Of a stretch of 64,000 nt of DNA, positions 22,809 to 32,511 are shown in pieces. The notes under the pieces are model-generated. The model searched no databases. It worked only from the letters and a program-made list of their open reading frames with translations, and had not been told where the DNA came from. Numbering within the stretch: position 1 is the first letter of the stretch; each line of letters begins with the position of its first letter. The DNA is taken from NCBI RefSeq assembly GCF_900021175.1, contig NZ_FCOP01000013.1:434001-498000 (forward strand), given 5' to 3'. The position numbers and the translations under genes are program-made. The DNA is from Pseudenterobacter timonensis. Its GTDB lineage: Bacteria; Pseudomonadota; Gammaproteobacteria; Enterobacterales; Enterobacteriaceae.

Positions 22809-23705
22809 TTAACTATCAGCCAGCAGCTTCTCAATACTCTCCCTGAACTTCGCCCCTTCCTTCAGGTTGCGCAGCCCATAGTTCACAAACGCCTGCATGT
22901 AGCCCATCTTCTTACCGCAGTCGTAGCTGTCACCGGTCATCAGCATCGCATCAACCGACTGCTTCTTCGCCAGTTCGGCGATAGCATCGGTCAGCTGGAT
23001 ACGGCCCCAGGCGCCCGGCTCTGTTTTTTCCAGCTCGGCCCAGATATCGGCGTTCAGCACGTAGCGACCTACGGCCATCAGATCAGATTCAAGTGTCTGC
23101 GGCTGATCCGGTTTTTCGATGAACTCTACGATACGGCTGACCTTCCCTTCGCTGTCCAGCGGCTCTTTGGTTTTGATAACGGAGTACTCGGAGAGATCGC
23201 CTTTCATGCGTTTCGCCAGCACCTGGCTGCGGCCGGTTTCTTTAAAGCGGGCCAGCATTGCTGCCAGATTGTAGCGCAGCGGGTCAGCGGAGGCGTTGTC
23301 CAGAATGATATCGGGCAGAACAACCACAAACGGGTTATCCCCTACCACCGGACGCGCGCAAAGGATAGAGTGGCCCAGCCCCAGCGGCTGCGCCTGGCGC
23401 ACGTTCATGATGGTGACGCCTGGCGGACAGATAGACTGCACTTCAGCCAGCAGCTGGCGCTTAACGCGCTGCTCCAGCAAAGCTTCGAGTTCATAAGAGG
23501 TGTCGAAATGGTTCTCTACCGCGTTCTTGGAAGAGTGGGTAACCAGTACGATTTCTTTGATCCCTGCAGCAACAATCTCGTCGACGATGTACTGGATCAT
23601 CGGCTTGTCAACGATCGGTAGCATCTCTTTAGGAATCGCTTTCGTGGCAGGCAGCATATGCATGCCCAGACCCGCTACCGGAATGACTGCTTTCAAATTA
23701 ATCAT
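22809..23705 (-). CDS. galF: GalF, UTP-glucose-1-phosphate uridylyltransferase-like protein
   Basis: GalF is a paralogue of GalU and is thought to modulate UDP-glucose supply; in E. coli it has little activity alone. The start is the ATG at 23705 ([12 protein letters not shown]), 298 residues, preferred over an ATG four codons upstream since it matches the known GalF start. The nucleotide loop reads [20 protein letters not shown], where GalU has a GTR motif; this change is the recognised mark of GalF. It forms the boundary between O-antigen and colanic acid loci. Confidence 0.95.
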   Translation of the reverse strand: MINLKAVIPVAGLGMHMLPATKAIPKEMLPIVDKPMIQYIVDEIVAAGIKEIVLVTHSSKNAVENHFDTSYELEALLEQRVKRQLLAEVQSICPPGVTIMNVRQAQPLGLGHSILCARPVVGDNPFVVVLPDIILDNASADPLRYNLAAMLARFKETGRSQVLAKRMKGDLSEYSVIKTKEPLDSEGKVSRIVEFIEKPDQPQTLESDLMAVGRYVLNADIWAELEKTEPGAWGRIQLTDAIAELAKKQSVDAMLMTGDSYDCGKKMGYMQAFVNYGLRNLKEGAKFRESIEKLLADS

Positions 23706-23734
23706 TATTTCTTCCACCTTAAAATGGTTGACGA

Positions 23735-23763
23735 ATTATAGCGCTTAAAGCCATTTTCGCCAG
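23735..23763 (-). promoter_or_regulatory. Candidate galF promoter
   Basis: On the minus strand a perfect TATAAT (23735-23740) lies 30 bases upstream of the galF start, with CTGGCG at 17-base spacing as a weak -35. The short distance to the start is compatible with a leader of about 23 bases. Called by eye only. The rest of the 173-base gap between wcaM and galF shows nothing else clear. Confidence 0.45.
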
Positions 23764-23878
23764 CATGTTTTGCCTTGTTTGCACGTCTGATATTACCTAT
23801 TTGCCCCACCAATAAAAGTAGTTCTTATCTGAATCATTCGCGATGCTTTTCCGGGATTTATCCCAAAATAGCCCCGGC

Positions 23879-25267
23879 TTATCGGTGTGGCAGCGCAAAA
23901 TTCAACCGTTCCGTATTCACCACCTGCTGATCCACCCGGTCGATATCCACCGAACTCTGCCCTTTTTCATTCACTGCTTTGATGTTTGCCAGGGAGAGGA
24001 GCGTCTCCTCTTTCGCCATAAACTTGCCGCGCACATCCTTGCGCAGGTCGAAGTGCATCTTCAGTGCCGGGCCGGTTTTGGCCTCCTGCATCACGTTGAT
24101 ATTCCGCAAAAAGAGATGCTGTGGCTTGTTGTGCAGCTCCAGCGTCGCACGCTGCATCTCCACGTTGGTGATCGCCACAAAGGAGGTGGCATTGCCTGAG
24201 GAGATCTGGATGCCGCGCAGCGTGTAGGGAAGCTGGCGGTTGTCCATGCGGATATCGTTGAGCTTAAAGTTTTGCGGGATGGAGAGATAATTCCCTTTGA
24301 TTACGCCGTAGCCAATCAGCATGCCGGCGCTATTAACCATATCAATATTATCTATGACGAAATTATCACATCCATAAATAGCCACCGTGGCGTTATCAAT
24401 TCCCGCTTTTTTACTGAACTCCGGGGTAATGTTTTTGGCTTTGACGTTTCGGATGACAAAATGCTTACCGTTTTCCACATGCACCAGCTGGCGGCAGTTG
24501 CTGCCGGTGATGTTTGCCACCACGAAATTTTTAACCGCCTGATGCTCCGGATAGTCGTTGTCGTAGGTGCTCCCGGCCAGTCCGATGCCGATCCCCCAGT
24601 TGATTTTGCCGTTGGTGCAGTTGATGTTGTCGATAACGTGGTCGGAGATAAGGATATTATGGTCGTTGATCGCCACGTTCCACTCTATCGCATCCCCCTG
24701 CAGGTGGCTGAAGTGGCTGTTGGTGATGCGCGCCCCGTCCACCTGGTTATGGAATCCCTGGCGCAGAATGGCGTAGTTGGCCTTGCTGACGCGAATGTTG
24801 TCGATGAGGAGGTTACGCATCACCCGTGGCTTTTTGCCGCCGATGTAGATCTGGGTAACCGGCCCGTAGCCGCTCATCGCCAGTCCCTGGATCACGCAGT
24901 CGGAGCCGCGCACGTCGAGGGTGATATTCTCCATCCGCCCTGCCCCTTCCCCTACCACTTTACTGCCATCCTGCAACACAAAGCGTCCGCGCCCGTTGCC
25001 GGTCAGCGCGCCGCGGATGAGCAGCGTTTTGCCCGCCGGAATAAAGATAGCGGCGTTGATGTTTTTACAGGTCAGGTCGGCGGGCACCACCACCGTATCG
25101 CCTTCGGTAAAAGCCTGTTTAAAGGCGGCGATCCAGTCGCGGTTGTTATACTGGCGAATGTTAACCGTGCCGCCCGCCGCCCGAGCCAGCCCGGGCTTAA
25201 GCAGCGGCGTGGCCGCCAGCAGGGAAAAGGCGGAGACAAAGGTGCGTCGGGAAATCTTTTTTAGCAT
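23879..25267 (-). CDS. wcaM: Colanic acid biosynthesis protein WcaM
   Basis: The last gene of the colanic acid operon encodes a 462-residue protein of uncertain biochemical role. The N terminus has a twin-arginine motif (SRRTFV) and a hydrophobic stretch ending near ARA-AGG, so export to the periplasm by Tat is likely. The rest is rich in repeated Asn-Ile-x-hydrophobic segments (for example VIDNINC, VIDNIDM, FLRNINV) that suggest a right-handed parallel beta-helix, as in polysaccharide lyases. It lies 12 bases after wcaL. A role in polymer processing is an inference. Confidence 0.93.
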   Translation of the reverse strand: MLKKISRRTFVSAFSLLAATPLLKPGLARAAGGTVNIRQYNNRDWIAAFKQAFTEGDTVVVPADLTCKNINAAIFIPAGKTLLIRGALTGNGRGRFVLQDGSKVVGEGAGRMENITLDVRGSDCVIQGLAMSGYGPVTQIYIGGKKPRVMRNLLIDNIRVSKANYAILRQGFHNQVDGARITNSHFSHLQGDAIEWNVAINDHNILISDHVIDNINCTNGKINWGIGIGLAGSTYDNDYPEHQAVKNFVVANITGSNCRQLVHVENGKHFVIRNVKAKNITPEFSKKAGIDNATVAIYGCDNFVIDNIDMVNSAGMLIGYGVIKGNYLSIPQNFKLNDIRMDNRQLPYTLRGIQISSGNATSFVAITNVEMQRATLELHNKPQHLFLRNINVMQEAKTGPALKMHFDLRKDVRGKFMAKEETLLSLANIKAVNEKGQSSVDIDRVDQQVVNTERLNFALPHR

Positions 25268-25279
25268 ACAACCTCGCGG

Positions 25280-26500
25280 TTAAAGCGTTTGCAGCAGGCT
25301 CGCCAGCTGTCGGTTGATCACCTGCTGATTAAACTCGGCCTCGACTTTTTGCCGGGCGTTCTGCAGGACCGGTGCCAGCGCCTGCGGAGGAATATCGCTG
25401 AATGCGGCCAGACACTCCGCCAGCGCGGCAGCGTCATTCTCCGGTACCAGCCAGCCGGAGCGGCCCGGGTCGATAAGCTCAGGAATGCCGCTGTGAACCG
25501 TGGAGACCACCGGGATCCCCACCGCCATCGCCTCCATCAGCGCCACGGGTATCCCCTCCATGTCGCCGTCTGTTCCGGTCACCGACGGCAGGAGGAAGAC
25601 ATCCGCCTCATCCAGCATCGCTTTGACCTCGTGGCTCGGTTTAAAGCCCGGCATCTCCACATAGCCTTCCAGCTGGTACTGCTCGATGAGCGTGCGCAGA
25701 CGTCGCTCCCACGGCCCCATCCCCAGAATGCGGTAGCGGAAGTCGACGCCGCTGGCCTTCATCTGTCGGCACGCCTCGATCGCCACGTGTAGCCCTTTTT
25801 TCTCGGTCAGACGGGCTACGGAGATGATCTGCAGCGGCTTACCGGGCGCTTTGACCGGCCGCTGGGTAAAGCGCGCCATATCCACGCCCATACGTGAGAC
25901 GGTAATTTTATCCGCCGGGCAGCCCATATTTTTCAGGCGACCGGCCCAGAGTTCGCTGATAGGCAGCATCATGTCGCCCCGGCGGAACAACTGCTGATAC
26001 TCCGGGGTGTAGTGGTGAAGCACCTCGCGGCTGGAGATGTCGATGCCGTGGAAGATGGTGGCGATCTTACCCTCCAGCACCCCCAGCTCGCGCAGCTTGG
26101 CGGCCGTCACGCCGGCCGGGCCGAAATGGGCGATAAAGACGTCGGCGCGATACGGTTTTGCCGTCTGGCCACAGATAGAAGAAAGGATGAGGTTACGCGA
26201 TTCATCGCCATAGCGGGCAACGTTCAGCGCCCGCCAGGTCGCCGGGCGGTGCAGCCCCAGCAGCGTCTGCCCGGCGCGATGGCGCAGCTTGTTGAGCTTG
26301 CCCGGCGGCTCATCCTGCAGCCAGCGCGTTTTGGCCTCCAGCCCGTACTGCGTCCATGCCGCATGGGTGTTCTGCGTATCGCCCTTTTGCAGGGCGACAA
26401 TCTCCACCTCATATCCCATGTCGATAAAAGCGGTGATCTGATTAAGCACAAAGGTTTCAGACGAGAGCGGAAATTTCAGCAAGAAGAAACCGACCTTCAT
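25280..26500 (-). CDS. wcaL: Colanic acid glycosyltransferase WcaL
   Basis: WcaL is a 406-residue GT4 family glycosyltransferase; by the E. coli pathway it is proposed to add a late sugar of the colanic acid repeat. The N-terminal domain begins KVGFFLLKFPLSSETFV; the donor-binding half has SVARLTEKKGLHVAIEA and GIPVALMEAMAVGIPVV with the E-x7-E motif. It overlaps wcaK by four bases (ATGA), consistent with coupled translation. Confidence 0.95.
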   Translation of the reverse strand: MKVGFFLLKFPLSSETFVLNQITAFIDMGYEVEIVALQKGDTQNTHAAWTQYGLEAKTRWLQDEPPGKLNKLRHRAGQTLLGLHRPATWRALNVARYGDESRNLILSSICGQTAKPYRADVFIAHFGPAGVTAAKLRELGVLEGKIATIFHGIDISSREVLHHYTPEYQQLFRRGDMMLPISELWAGRLKNMGCPADKITVSRMGVDMARFTQRPVKAPGKPLQIISVARLTEKKGLHVAIEACRQMKASGVDFRYRILGMGPWERRLRTLIEQYQLEGYVEMPGFKPSHEVKAMLDEADVFLLPSVTGTDGDMEGIPVALMEAMAVGIPVVSTVHSGIPELIDPGRSGWLVPENDAAALAECLAAFSDIPPQALAPVLQNARQKVEAEFNQQVINRQLASLLQTL

Positions 26501-27777
26501 TTCCCCTCCCCGATACGCGCCAGCACGGATTTCACCATCTCCAGGCCGTTGGCGCGCTCGGCGCTCACCGCCTGCGCCAGCCGGGTGTTGATGGCGGGAA
26601 GCTGGCCGAGCGTATCGGCGACCATCGCCTCCAGCGAACCGTCCAGCAGATGACGAATATCCACCGCCATCTCCGGCATGCCGAGCTGCTGCATAATGCC
26701 CGCCGACTTGTGTTCGTAGTTAATGGCGATAGCGGGGGTGCCGAAGTTCATGGAGATGATTGCCGAGTGCAGGCGGGTCCCCACCGTCAGGTCACAGGCG
26801 GCGAGCAGCTTGCCCATCTCCAGATCGTTAAGCTCATCCATTACCACGTGATAGCGCGACGGATCGCTGACGTGCTGGCGCAGGTTGAGCGCCACCATCC
26901 GGTCATCTTTGTTGTAACTGTCGATACCGGTACAGGTGGAGAGCGCCAGCACCTGGTAGCCAGCATCAAGCACGCGGTTCACCACCCCTGCAAAAGCTTT
27001 TTCATAGGCCGCCTGGGTGGTGCCCAGCCGTTTATCGAAGGGTGCCAGTTCACGCAGGGTAATGGCGACGGTTTTCTGCCTGCCCGCCACGTCAAGCCAG
27101 TGCTGGACGGCGTAGCTCGGCTGGAAATGGTCGTGCTGATGATCCACCAGCCAGGCGGTATCAACGCCGTGCTCCACTTTACGGGTGTCGATCTCGCTGC
27201 GCTTCATCATCTCCAGGCTGACCGATTCACGGAGGATCAGCGCGTCGCAGTGGCCGAAGACGTAGTTCGCCAGCTGGTTAAACTGCGGATCCTGGAACGG
27301 GCCGACGCTGTGGCCAATCATAAAGAGCGGCTTTTTGGCCATAAAGGTGCAGAGGGCATGTTCAAACTGCGGCACGCCGTAGAGATCCACGAAGAACGAA
27401 CCGCCCACCTGAATAATGGCGTCATAGCCCGACAGCAGACGGACAAAATCGGTAAAGCCCTGGGCGATGGCGATATTGCGCAGTCGGCCGGTGTCGGTGA
27501 CACGGGAGAGCAGCACCTGATGCTGATAGCGGCGGCGCAGCACCTTTTTCACGCGCCCCATCACGCCGGCGGCGCTGTTGTGCTGCTTCATCTGGCCGTA
27601 GAGCGGATCGCCCATCACCGGGCGGTTCAGCAGCCAGGAAGAGCTCACCGGATAGCGACTCATCACATCAACGTCAGTCTCAGGCCGCAGGGTGTTAATG
27701 GCATCCAATAACCCGCGCAGAATGGCGCTGTCGCCACGGTTACCGCAGGTGTGGTTGCCCAAAATCAGTAATTTCAT
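26497..27777 (-). CDS. wcaK: Colanic acid pyruvyl transferase WcaK
   Basis: WcaK belongs to the polysaccharide pyruvyl transferase family and is assigned to add the pyruvate ketal of the terminal galactose in colanic acid. The 426-residue protein shows LGNHTCGNRGDSAIL at the N terminus, the family signature GGSFFVD, and TVGTRLHSAIISMNFGTPAIAI in the C-terminal half. It overlaps wcaL by four bases. The upstream gap to wzxC is unusually large for this operon and filled by a repeat element. Confidence 0.95.
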   Translation of the reverse strand: MKLLILGNHTCGNRGDSAILRGLLDAINTLRPETDVDVMSRYPVSSSWLLNRPVMGDPLYGQMKQHNSAAGVMGRVKKVLRRRYQHQVLLSRVTDTGRLRNIAIAQGFTDFVRLLSGYDAIIQVGGSFFVDLYGVPQFEHALCTFMAKKPLFMIGHSVGPFQDPQFNQLANYVFGHCDALILRESVSLEMMKRSEIDTRKVEHGVDTAWLVDHQHDHFQPSYAVQHWLDVAGRQKTVAITLRELAPFDKRLGTTQAAYEKAFAGVVNRVLDAGYQVLALSTCTGIDSYNKDDRMVALNLRQHVSDPSRYHVVMDELNDLEMGKLLAACDLTVGTRLHSAIISMNFGTPAIAINYEHKSAGIMQQLGMPEMAVDIRHLLDGSLEAMVADTLGQLPAINTRLAQAVSAERANGLEMVKSVLARIGEGK

Positions 27778-27812
27778 AATGACCTCATAAAATTGTATGT
27801 TGCTCGCTGCCG

Positions 27813-28039
27813 CCCCTCACCCCAGCCCTCTCCCCGGAGGGGAGAGGGGGAAGCGCGCGCCCTGTATAAGCACCGCACCCTGAAATGCCCCCTCTCCCCG
27901 CCGGGGTGAGTAGGAAGCGCAAGCCCTGCATAAGCACCGCGCCCTGAAATGCCCCCCACTCCGGTGGGGCGTATCCGGGGCTTTCAGCGTGCACGGAACA
28001 GTCCCCTCTCCCCTTTGGGGAGAGGGTTAGGGTGAGGGG
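27813..28039. repeat. Composite palindromic repeat element A (wcaK-wzxC gap)
   Basis: The element is bounded by inverted ends, CCCCTCACCC followed by CAGCCCTCTCCC on the left and the complementary GGGAGAGGGTTAGGGTGAGGGG-type sequence on the right. Each end contains its own short palindrome (CTCCCC/GGGGAG). Between them are two imperfect copies of a 64-base unit starting AAGCGC at 27851 and 27915. It fills most of the 271-base gap between two operon genes. No coding capacity is credible. Confidence 0.85.
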
Positions 28040-28048
28040 TCAACCCAC

Positions 28049-29527
28049 TCACCCTGCCCGCAGCAGCGTTTTCATCTTCTCGCTACGGCAAAACTGACGT
28101 TTCATCTCCACCACCAGCGCGTTGCGCGACAGCACAATCATCAGCGCAAAGGCCAGCGCTCCGGCGGCAATCTGTACCGCCAGCAGCGTCCCCAGCGCCA
28201 TCTGGCCCTTCAGCGCCACGCCCAGGCCATAGCTTGCAACCAGCGTAGGAATAGAGAGCCAGAACGGCAGCCAGAGGCTCAGGATGTACTGCCGGTAGCT
28301 GGAGCCCAGCACCGGCTTTATCATCACGAAATAGCTCAGCACGGTATTGACGATCTGCACCGCCAGGAAGCCGAGCGTTACGCCAATGGCTCCCGCCAGG
28401 TGGCCGCCGACGATAATCGCCGGTACAAACAGAAACGTTTTAAAGACGTTGAACTTAAAGCTGATATCAACGCGCGCTTTCGCCATCAGCAGCGAGCCGA
28501 TGGGGTTGCCCACCGAGCGCAGCAGCCCGACGACGCAGAGCAGCTGCAGGATCGGTACAATCCCGGTCCACTTCTCGCCAAAGACCAGCGGCACAAAGTT
28601 ATTCGAGACCACCATCAGTCCTAGCAGCGCCGGAAAGTTAATAATCCCCACCACCGAGAGCAGCTTGTAGAAGTTGACCCGCAGCTTTTCCGTGTCGTCC
28701 TGAATCTTGGCGAACGCCGGGAAGAGCACGCGGGTAATGATCGGGTTAAGCTTCATCGGCGGCACCACCGCCACGTTGTAGGCGAGGTTATACCCGCCCG
28801 CGACGCTGGCGCCGAGGATGCGCGCCAGCACCAGCGTGGAGAGGTTGGTGTTAACGTAGTTGATCAGGCTGTCGGCGGTGAGCCATGCGCCAAAGCGCAG
28901 GTTGGAGGAGACCGACGCCAGCGAAAAATGCAGGCCGGGACGGTAGATTTTGCGGCCAAAGTAGCCAAAGAGCAGCGTGCGCACGGCGGAGTTGACCAGA
29001 TAACCCAGAATGGCGGTCATCGCCAGCGGCCAGAAATGGGCGCTGATCACGGTAAAGGTGAAGCCTGCCAGCACCGCGCTGGTTTCAATCATGCCGATCT
29101 TGTTAAATTCCAGCTCCTTTTGCATCAGCGCGCGGAACTGCTGCCCGTGGGGGATCACCACAAAGGCAAAGGAGAGCGTGCGGATAAGCGGCGCCAGGTC
29201 CGGGTTATGCAATACGCCGGCAATGACGCCCGCCAGCAGAAAGACCGCGGCAAAGACCACTATCCCCAGCCCGACGTTGAGCCAGTAGAGGGTGGTCAGC
29301 TCCAGATGGCTGATCTCTTTTCGCTGGATAATGGAGTTAGCGATGCCAAAGTCCGACAGGGTATCGGCCAGCGCGATAATCACCAGCGAGACGGTCAGCA
29401 GGCCGAACTGGTGGTTATCGATGATGCGCGCCAGCACCGTCATCTGCACCAGTCCAAGCCCGATAATAATGATGGTCGCCATCGCCGACCATTTGGCGCC
29501 GCTGATGGTTTTTTCTCGTAAGCTCAT
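28049..29527 (-). CDS. wzxC: Colanic acid flippase WzxC
   Basis: WzxC is the inner-membrane translocase for the lipid-linked colanic acid repeat. The 492-residue protein belongs to the polysaccharide transport family, with about 12 to 14 membrane segments and the conserved start REKTISGAKWSA. It follows wcaJ with one base between, so both are co-translated regions of the same transcript. It is GC-rich, in contrast with the O-antigen wzx. Confidence 0.96.
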   Translation of the reverse strand: MSLREKTISGAKWSAMATIIIIGLGLVQMTVLARIIDNHQFGLLTVSLVIIALADTLSDFGIANSIIQRKEISHLELTTLYWLNVGLGIVVFAAVFLLAGVIAGVLHNPDLAPLIRTLSFAFVVIPHGQQFRALMQKELEFNKIGMIETSAVLAGFTFTVISAHFWPLAMTAILGYLVNSAVRTLLFGYFGRKIYRPGLHFSLASVSSNLRFGAWLTADSLINYVNTNLSTLVLARILGASVAGGYNLAYNVAVVPPMKLNPIITRVLFPAFAKIQDDTEKLRVNFYKLLSVVGIINFPALLGLMVVSNNFVPLVFGEKWTGIVPILQLLCVVGLLRSVGNPIGSLLMAKARVDISFKFNVFKTFLFVPAIIVGGHLAGAIGVTLGFLAVQIVNTVLSYFVMIKPVLGSSYRQYILSLWLPFWLSIPTLVASYGLGVALKGQMALGTLLAVQIAAGALAFALMIVLSRNALVVEMKRQFCRSEKMKTLLRAG

Positions 29528-29528
29528 C

Positions 29529-30923
29529 TTAGTACGCCGCTTTATTGACGAAGCCTTTGAAAATGGTCAGAAAGACGATCTTGATATCGAACCAGACGCT
29601 CCACTCGCGGATGTACTCCAGATCGAACTCAATGCGTTTTTCCATTTTCTCCAGGGTGTCGGTCTCCCCGCGCCAGCCGTTGATCTGCGCCCAGCCGGTA
29701 ATGCCCGGCTTCACCTTGTGGCGCAGCATGTAACCTTCAATCAGGGCGCGATACTGCTCGTTATGCGCCACCGCGTGCGGGCGCGGCCCGACGATAGACA
29801 TTCCGCCGGTCAGCACGTTGATAAACTGCGGCAGCTCGTCAAGGGAGGTGCGGCGCAGGAAGTTCCCCACCCGGGTTACGCGGGGATCGTTCTGCGTCGC
29901 CTGGGTCACGACCTTGTCGTTCTCCATCACCTTCATGGAACGGAACTTCCACACCATAATCGGCTTGCCGTCCATACCGTAGCGGGTCTGGCGGAAGATG
30001 ACCGGGCCCGGCGAACTCAGTTTTACCGCCAGCGCAATGCAGCAGAGAACCGGGGAGATGAGCAGCAGGATGAGCGAAGAGAGAACGATATCTTCGATAC
30101 GCTTCAGTACGCGGTTAGTGCCCGACAGCGGCGTGTCGTAGAGCGGCACCACCGGCACGCCGTTCACTTCTTCCACGCGCGAGTGCAGGATATTAAAGGT
30201 AAAGACATCGGGGATCAGGATCACGGAACAGGTGGTATCCGCCAGCTCGCGCACCAGCTTTCTGATGCAGGCTTCGTCGCGCATTGACATGGCGATATAG
30301 ACGTTATGGATCTTCCCGGCTTTGGCATCCTCGACGAGCTGTTCGTAATTCCCCGCCCAGTCCGCCGTTACGCCGCCAGGTTTGGCGTCATGGTAAATCC
30401 CTACCACCTCGTAGCCCAGCCATGGCTCCTTACGGAAGCTCTCCAGCAGAACGCCGCCGACCGGCAGATCGCCCGCCACCGCCACGCGGCGCGTGTTATA
30501 GCCACGATTGCGCAGCCAGCCCGCGCCAAAACGAATCAGGGAGCGGCAGACCACCATTCCCACGCTGGTCAGCAGATACCAGCTAAACCAGGTGATAAAA
30601 GGATTATCAAAGTCGTTATTAAACGCCATCAGCCCGGCGCTAAAGATCAGGCTTAAGGTCCAGTTCTGTAACAGCAGCAGCAGTTCAGTCGAGATTTTAA
30701 CGCCGCGCCAGGAGCGATAAAAATCGGTCATCCCGCCCAGCATCTGGAACACCACCAGCGTGAGGAGTGCCATCAGCAGGTGCATATATAAGAACGGCAG
30801 CCCGCTGACCTGACACACCACCCATAGTCCACCGAACATGATGGTGATATCAGAAAAACGCTGCACCATAGAGATTAACGATGCATTCGTTTTGGCTCGC
30901 TCGCGCTTTTTTAGATTTGTCAT
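29529..30923 (-). CDS. wcaJ: Undecaprenyl-phosphate glucose phosphotransferase WcaJ
   Basis: WcaJ starts colanic acid synthesis by moving glucose 1-phosphate from UDP-glucose to undecaprenyl phosphate. The 464-residue protein has four N-terminal hydrophobic segments, a nucleotide-binding-like middle (VAVAGDLPVGG), a fifth membrane-embedded helix near 280-300, and the catalytic domain with RRTSLDELPQFINVL, SIVGPRPHA and KPGITGWAQINGWRGET. The length equals that of E. coli WcaJ. Confidence 0.97.
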   Translation of the reverse strand: MTNLKKRERAKTNASLISMVQRFSDITIMFGGLWVVCQVSGLPFLYMHLLMALLTLVVFQMLGGMTDFYRSWRGVKISTELLLLLQNWTLSLIFSAGLMAFNNDFDNPFITWFSWYLLTSVGMVVCRSLIRFGAGWLRNRGYNTRRVAVAGDLPVGGVLLESFRKEPWLGYEVVGIYHDAKPGGVTADWAGNYEQLVEDAKAGKIHNVYIAMSMRDEACIRKLVRELADTTCSVILIPDVFTFNILHSRVEEVNGVPVVPLYDTPLSGTNRVLKRIEDIVLSSLILLLISPVLCCIALAVKLSSPGPVIFRQTRYGMDGKPIMVWKFRSMKVMENDKVVTQATQNDPRVTRVGNFLRRTSLDELPQFINVLTGGMSIVGPRPHAVAHNEQYRALIEGYMLRHKVKPGITGWAQINGWRGETDTLEKMEKRIEFDLEYIREWSVWFDIKIVFLTIFKGFVNKAAY

Positions 30924-30944
30924 CGTTGTTCCTGTTTTATTATT

Positions 30945-31024
30945 CCCCTCACCCTAACCCTCTCTCCAGAGGGGAGAGGGAACTTTGACACCCTCTCCTG
31001 TAGGGAGAGGGCCGGGGTGAGGGG
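30945..31024. repeat. Composite palindromic repeat element B (wcaJ-cpsG gap)
   Basis: This is the smallest version of the element, 80 bases. It consists of CCCCTCACCC plus TAACCCTCTCTCC with its palindrome, a short spacer, and the inverted end GGGAGAGGGCCGGGGTGAGGGG. It lacks internal tandem units. It occupies nearly the whole gap between two operon genes and could fold into one long or two short hairpins. Confidence 0.8.
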
Positions 31025-31030
31025 TAAACG

Positions 31031-32401
31031 TTACTGATTCAACAGCGCCAGAATGTCCTTCGTTCGCGCTTCCATGAGCGACACATCGCCGCGGGACTCC
31101 ACGTTCAGGCGCACCACCGGCTCGGTGTTGGAGGAGCGCAGGTTGAAACGCCACTGGGGGAAGGTCATGCTGATGCCGTCGGTGCGGTCGATCTCCAGCG
31201 CGTGCAGGGCGAAGTGGTGCTCCACCCGGGCAATCGCCTCTGCGGGAGCCGCGAGCTTGCTGTTGATCTCCCCGCTCGCCGGATAGGCCGCCATCCGGTC
31301 CGCCACCAGTTCGCCCAGGGTTTTCCCCTTCACGCAGAGCAGCTCGGTCACCAGCAGCCACGGGATCATGCCGCTGTCGCAGTAGGCGAAGTCGCGGAAA
31401 TAGTGGTGGGCGCTCATCTCGCCGCCGTAGATGGCATCCTCTTCGCGCATGCGCTCCTTGATAAACGCATGCCCGGTTTTCGACATCACCGGCGTGCCGC
31501 CTGCCGCTGTCACCACATCAACCGTGTTCCAGGAGAGGCGCGGGTCATGGATGATTTTCGCCCCCGGATTTTTCTCCAGGAACGCCTGCGCCAGCAGACC
31601 GACGATGTAGTAGCCCTCGATGAACTGCCCTTTTTCATCGAAGAGGAAGCAGCGGTCAAAGTCGCCGTCAAAGGCGATACCCATATCGGCGCCGTGTTCG
31701 ATGACCGCGTTACGGGTGTCGTCGCGACACTCCGGCAGCAGCGGGTTGGGAATGCCGTTCGGGAAGCTGCCGTCCGGGGTGTTGTGCACCTTGATAAAGG
31801 TCACCGGCACCTTCAGCGCCTTAAAGCGTGCTTCCAGCGCATCCACCACCGGGCCCGCCGCGCCGTTGCCGGAGTTAATGACCAGCTTCAGGGGTTTGAG
31901 GTTCGCCACGTTGATATAGCCGAGCAGGTGGTCGATATAGTCGCTGCGCGGGTCGATGCGGGTGTAGCTGCCGCGTGTCGCCTCGTTCACCGGCGGGAAG
32001 TCGTTGGCTTCCGCCAGGCGCTGCACGTCGCGCAGGCCGGTGTCGCCGCTGATGGGACGCGCGCCCCTGCGCACCAGCTTCATGCCGTTGTAGTCCATCG
32101 GGTTATGGCTGGCGGTCACTTCGATACCGCCGTCCACGCCCAGATGGAAGGTGGCAAAGTAAATCTCTTCGGTGCCGGAAAGGCCAATATCAAGCACATC
32201 CACGCCCGCGTCCTGCAGCCCTTTCGCCAGCGCCAGCTTGAGGGATTCGCTGGTGAGGCGCACGTCGCCGCCCAGCACGATGGTTTTCGGCTTTAAATAT
32301 TCGCCGTAGGCGCGGCCAATGCGCCACGCAATCTCTTCGTTCAGCTCTTCGCCCAGTCTGCCGCGGATATCGTAGGCTTTGAAACAGGTTAATTTTGTCA
32401 T
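31031..32401 (-). CDS. cpsG: Phosphomannomutase
   Basis: CpsG (manB) converts mannose 6-phosphate to mannose 1-phosphate for GDP-mannose and then GDP-fucose supply. The 456-residue protein of the alpha-D-phosphohexomutase family has the catalytic serine loop [13 protein letters not shown], the metal loop FDGDFDRCF and the C-terminal phosphate-binding [12 protein letters not shown]. It is 110 bases downstream of cpsB, with a REP-like sequence between. Confidence 0.97.
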   Translation of the reverse strand: MTKLTCFKAYDIRGRLGEELNEEIAWRIGRAYGEYLKPKTIVLGGDVRLTSESLKLALAKGLQDAGVDVLDIGLSGTEEIYFATFHLGVDGGIEVTASHNPMDYNGMKLVRRGARPISGDTGLRDVQRLAEANDFPPVNEATRGSYTRIDPRSDYIDHLLGYINVANLKPLKLVINSGNGAAGPVVDALEARFKALKVPVTFIKVHNTPDGSFPNGIPNPLLPECRDDTRNAVIEHGADMGIAFDGDFDRCFLFDEKGQFIEGYYIVGLLAQAFLEKNPGAKIIHDPRLSWNTVDVVTAAGGTPVMSKTGHAFIKERMREEDAIYGGEMSAHHYFRDFAYCDSGMIPWLLVTELLCVKGKTLGELVADRMAAYPASGEINSKLAAPAEAIARVEHHFALHALEIDRTDGISMTFPQWRFNLRSSNTEPVVRLNVESRGDVSLMEARTKDILALLNQ

Positions 32402-32468
32402 GTTTTTACCCTTCTTCAGGCAACAGTTAGCCCTGCCACTTAATGGCCAAATTTATTTTTTGTCATTC

Positions 32469-32499
32469 GCAGGCCCGGTCAGCGCAGCGCCACCGGGCA
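32469..32499. repeat. REP-like palindrome between cpsB and cpsG
   Basis: The sequence CAGGCCCGGTCAGCGCAGCG and its continuation CCACCGGGCA form an imperfect palindrome (GCCCGGT.../ACCGGGC) of the kind found in enteric repetitive extragenic palindromes. It lies in the 110-base gap inside the operon. Such elements may stabilise upstream mRNA or reduce downstream expression. Confidence 0.7.
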
Positions 32500-32511
32500 T
32501 GATTCGGAGTG

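Noticed and set aside
22809..23705. GalU rather than GalF
   Set aside because: The nucleotide loop reads GLGMHML in place of the GTR-type GalU loop, and the location next to the O-antigen JUMPstart is that of galF.
27774..27994. Short minus-strand frames upstream of wcaK
   Set aside because: They are translations of repeat element A with no sign of being genes.
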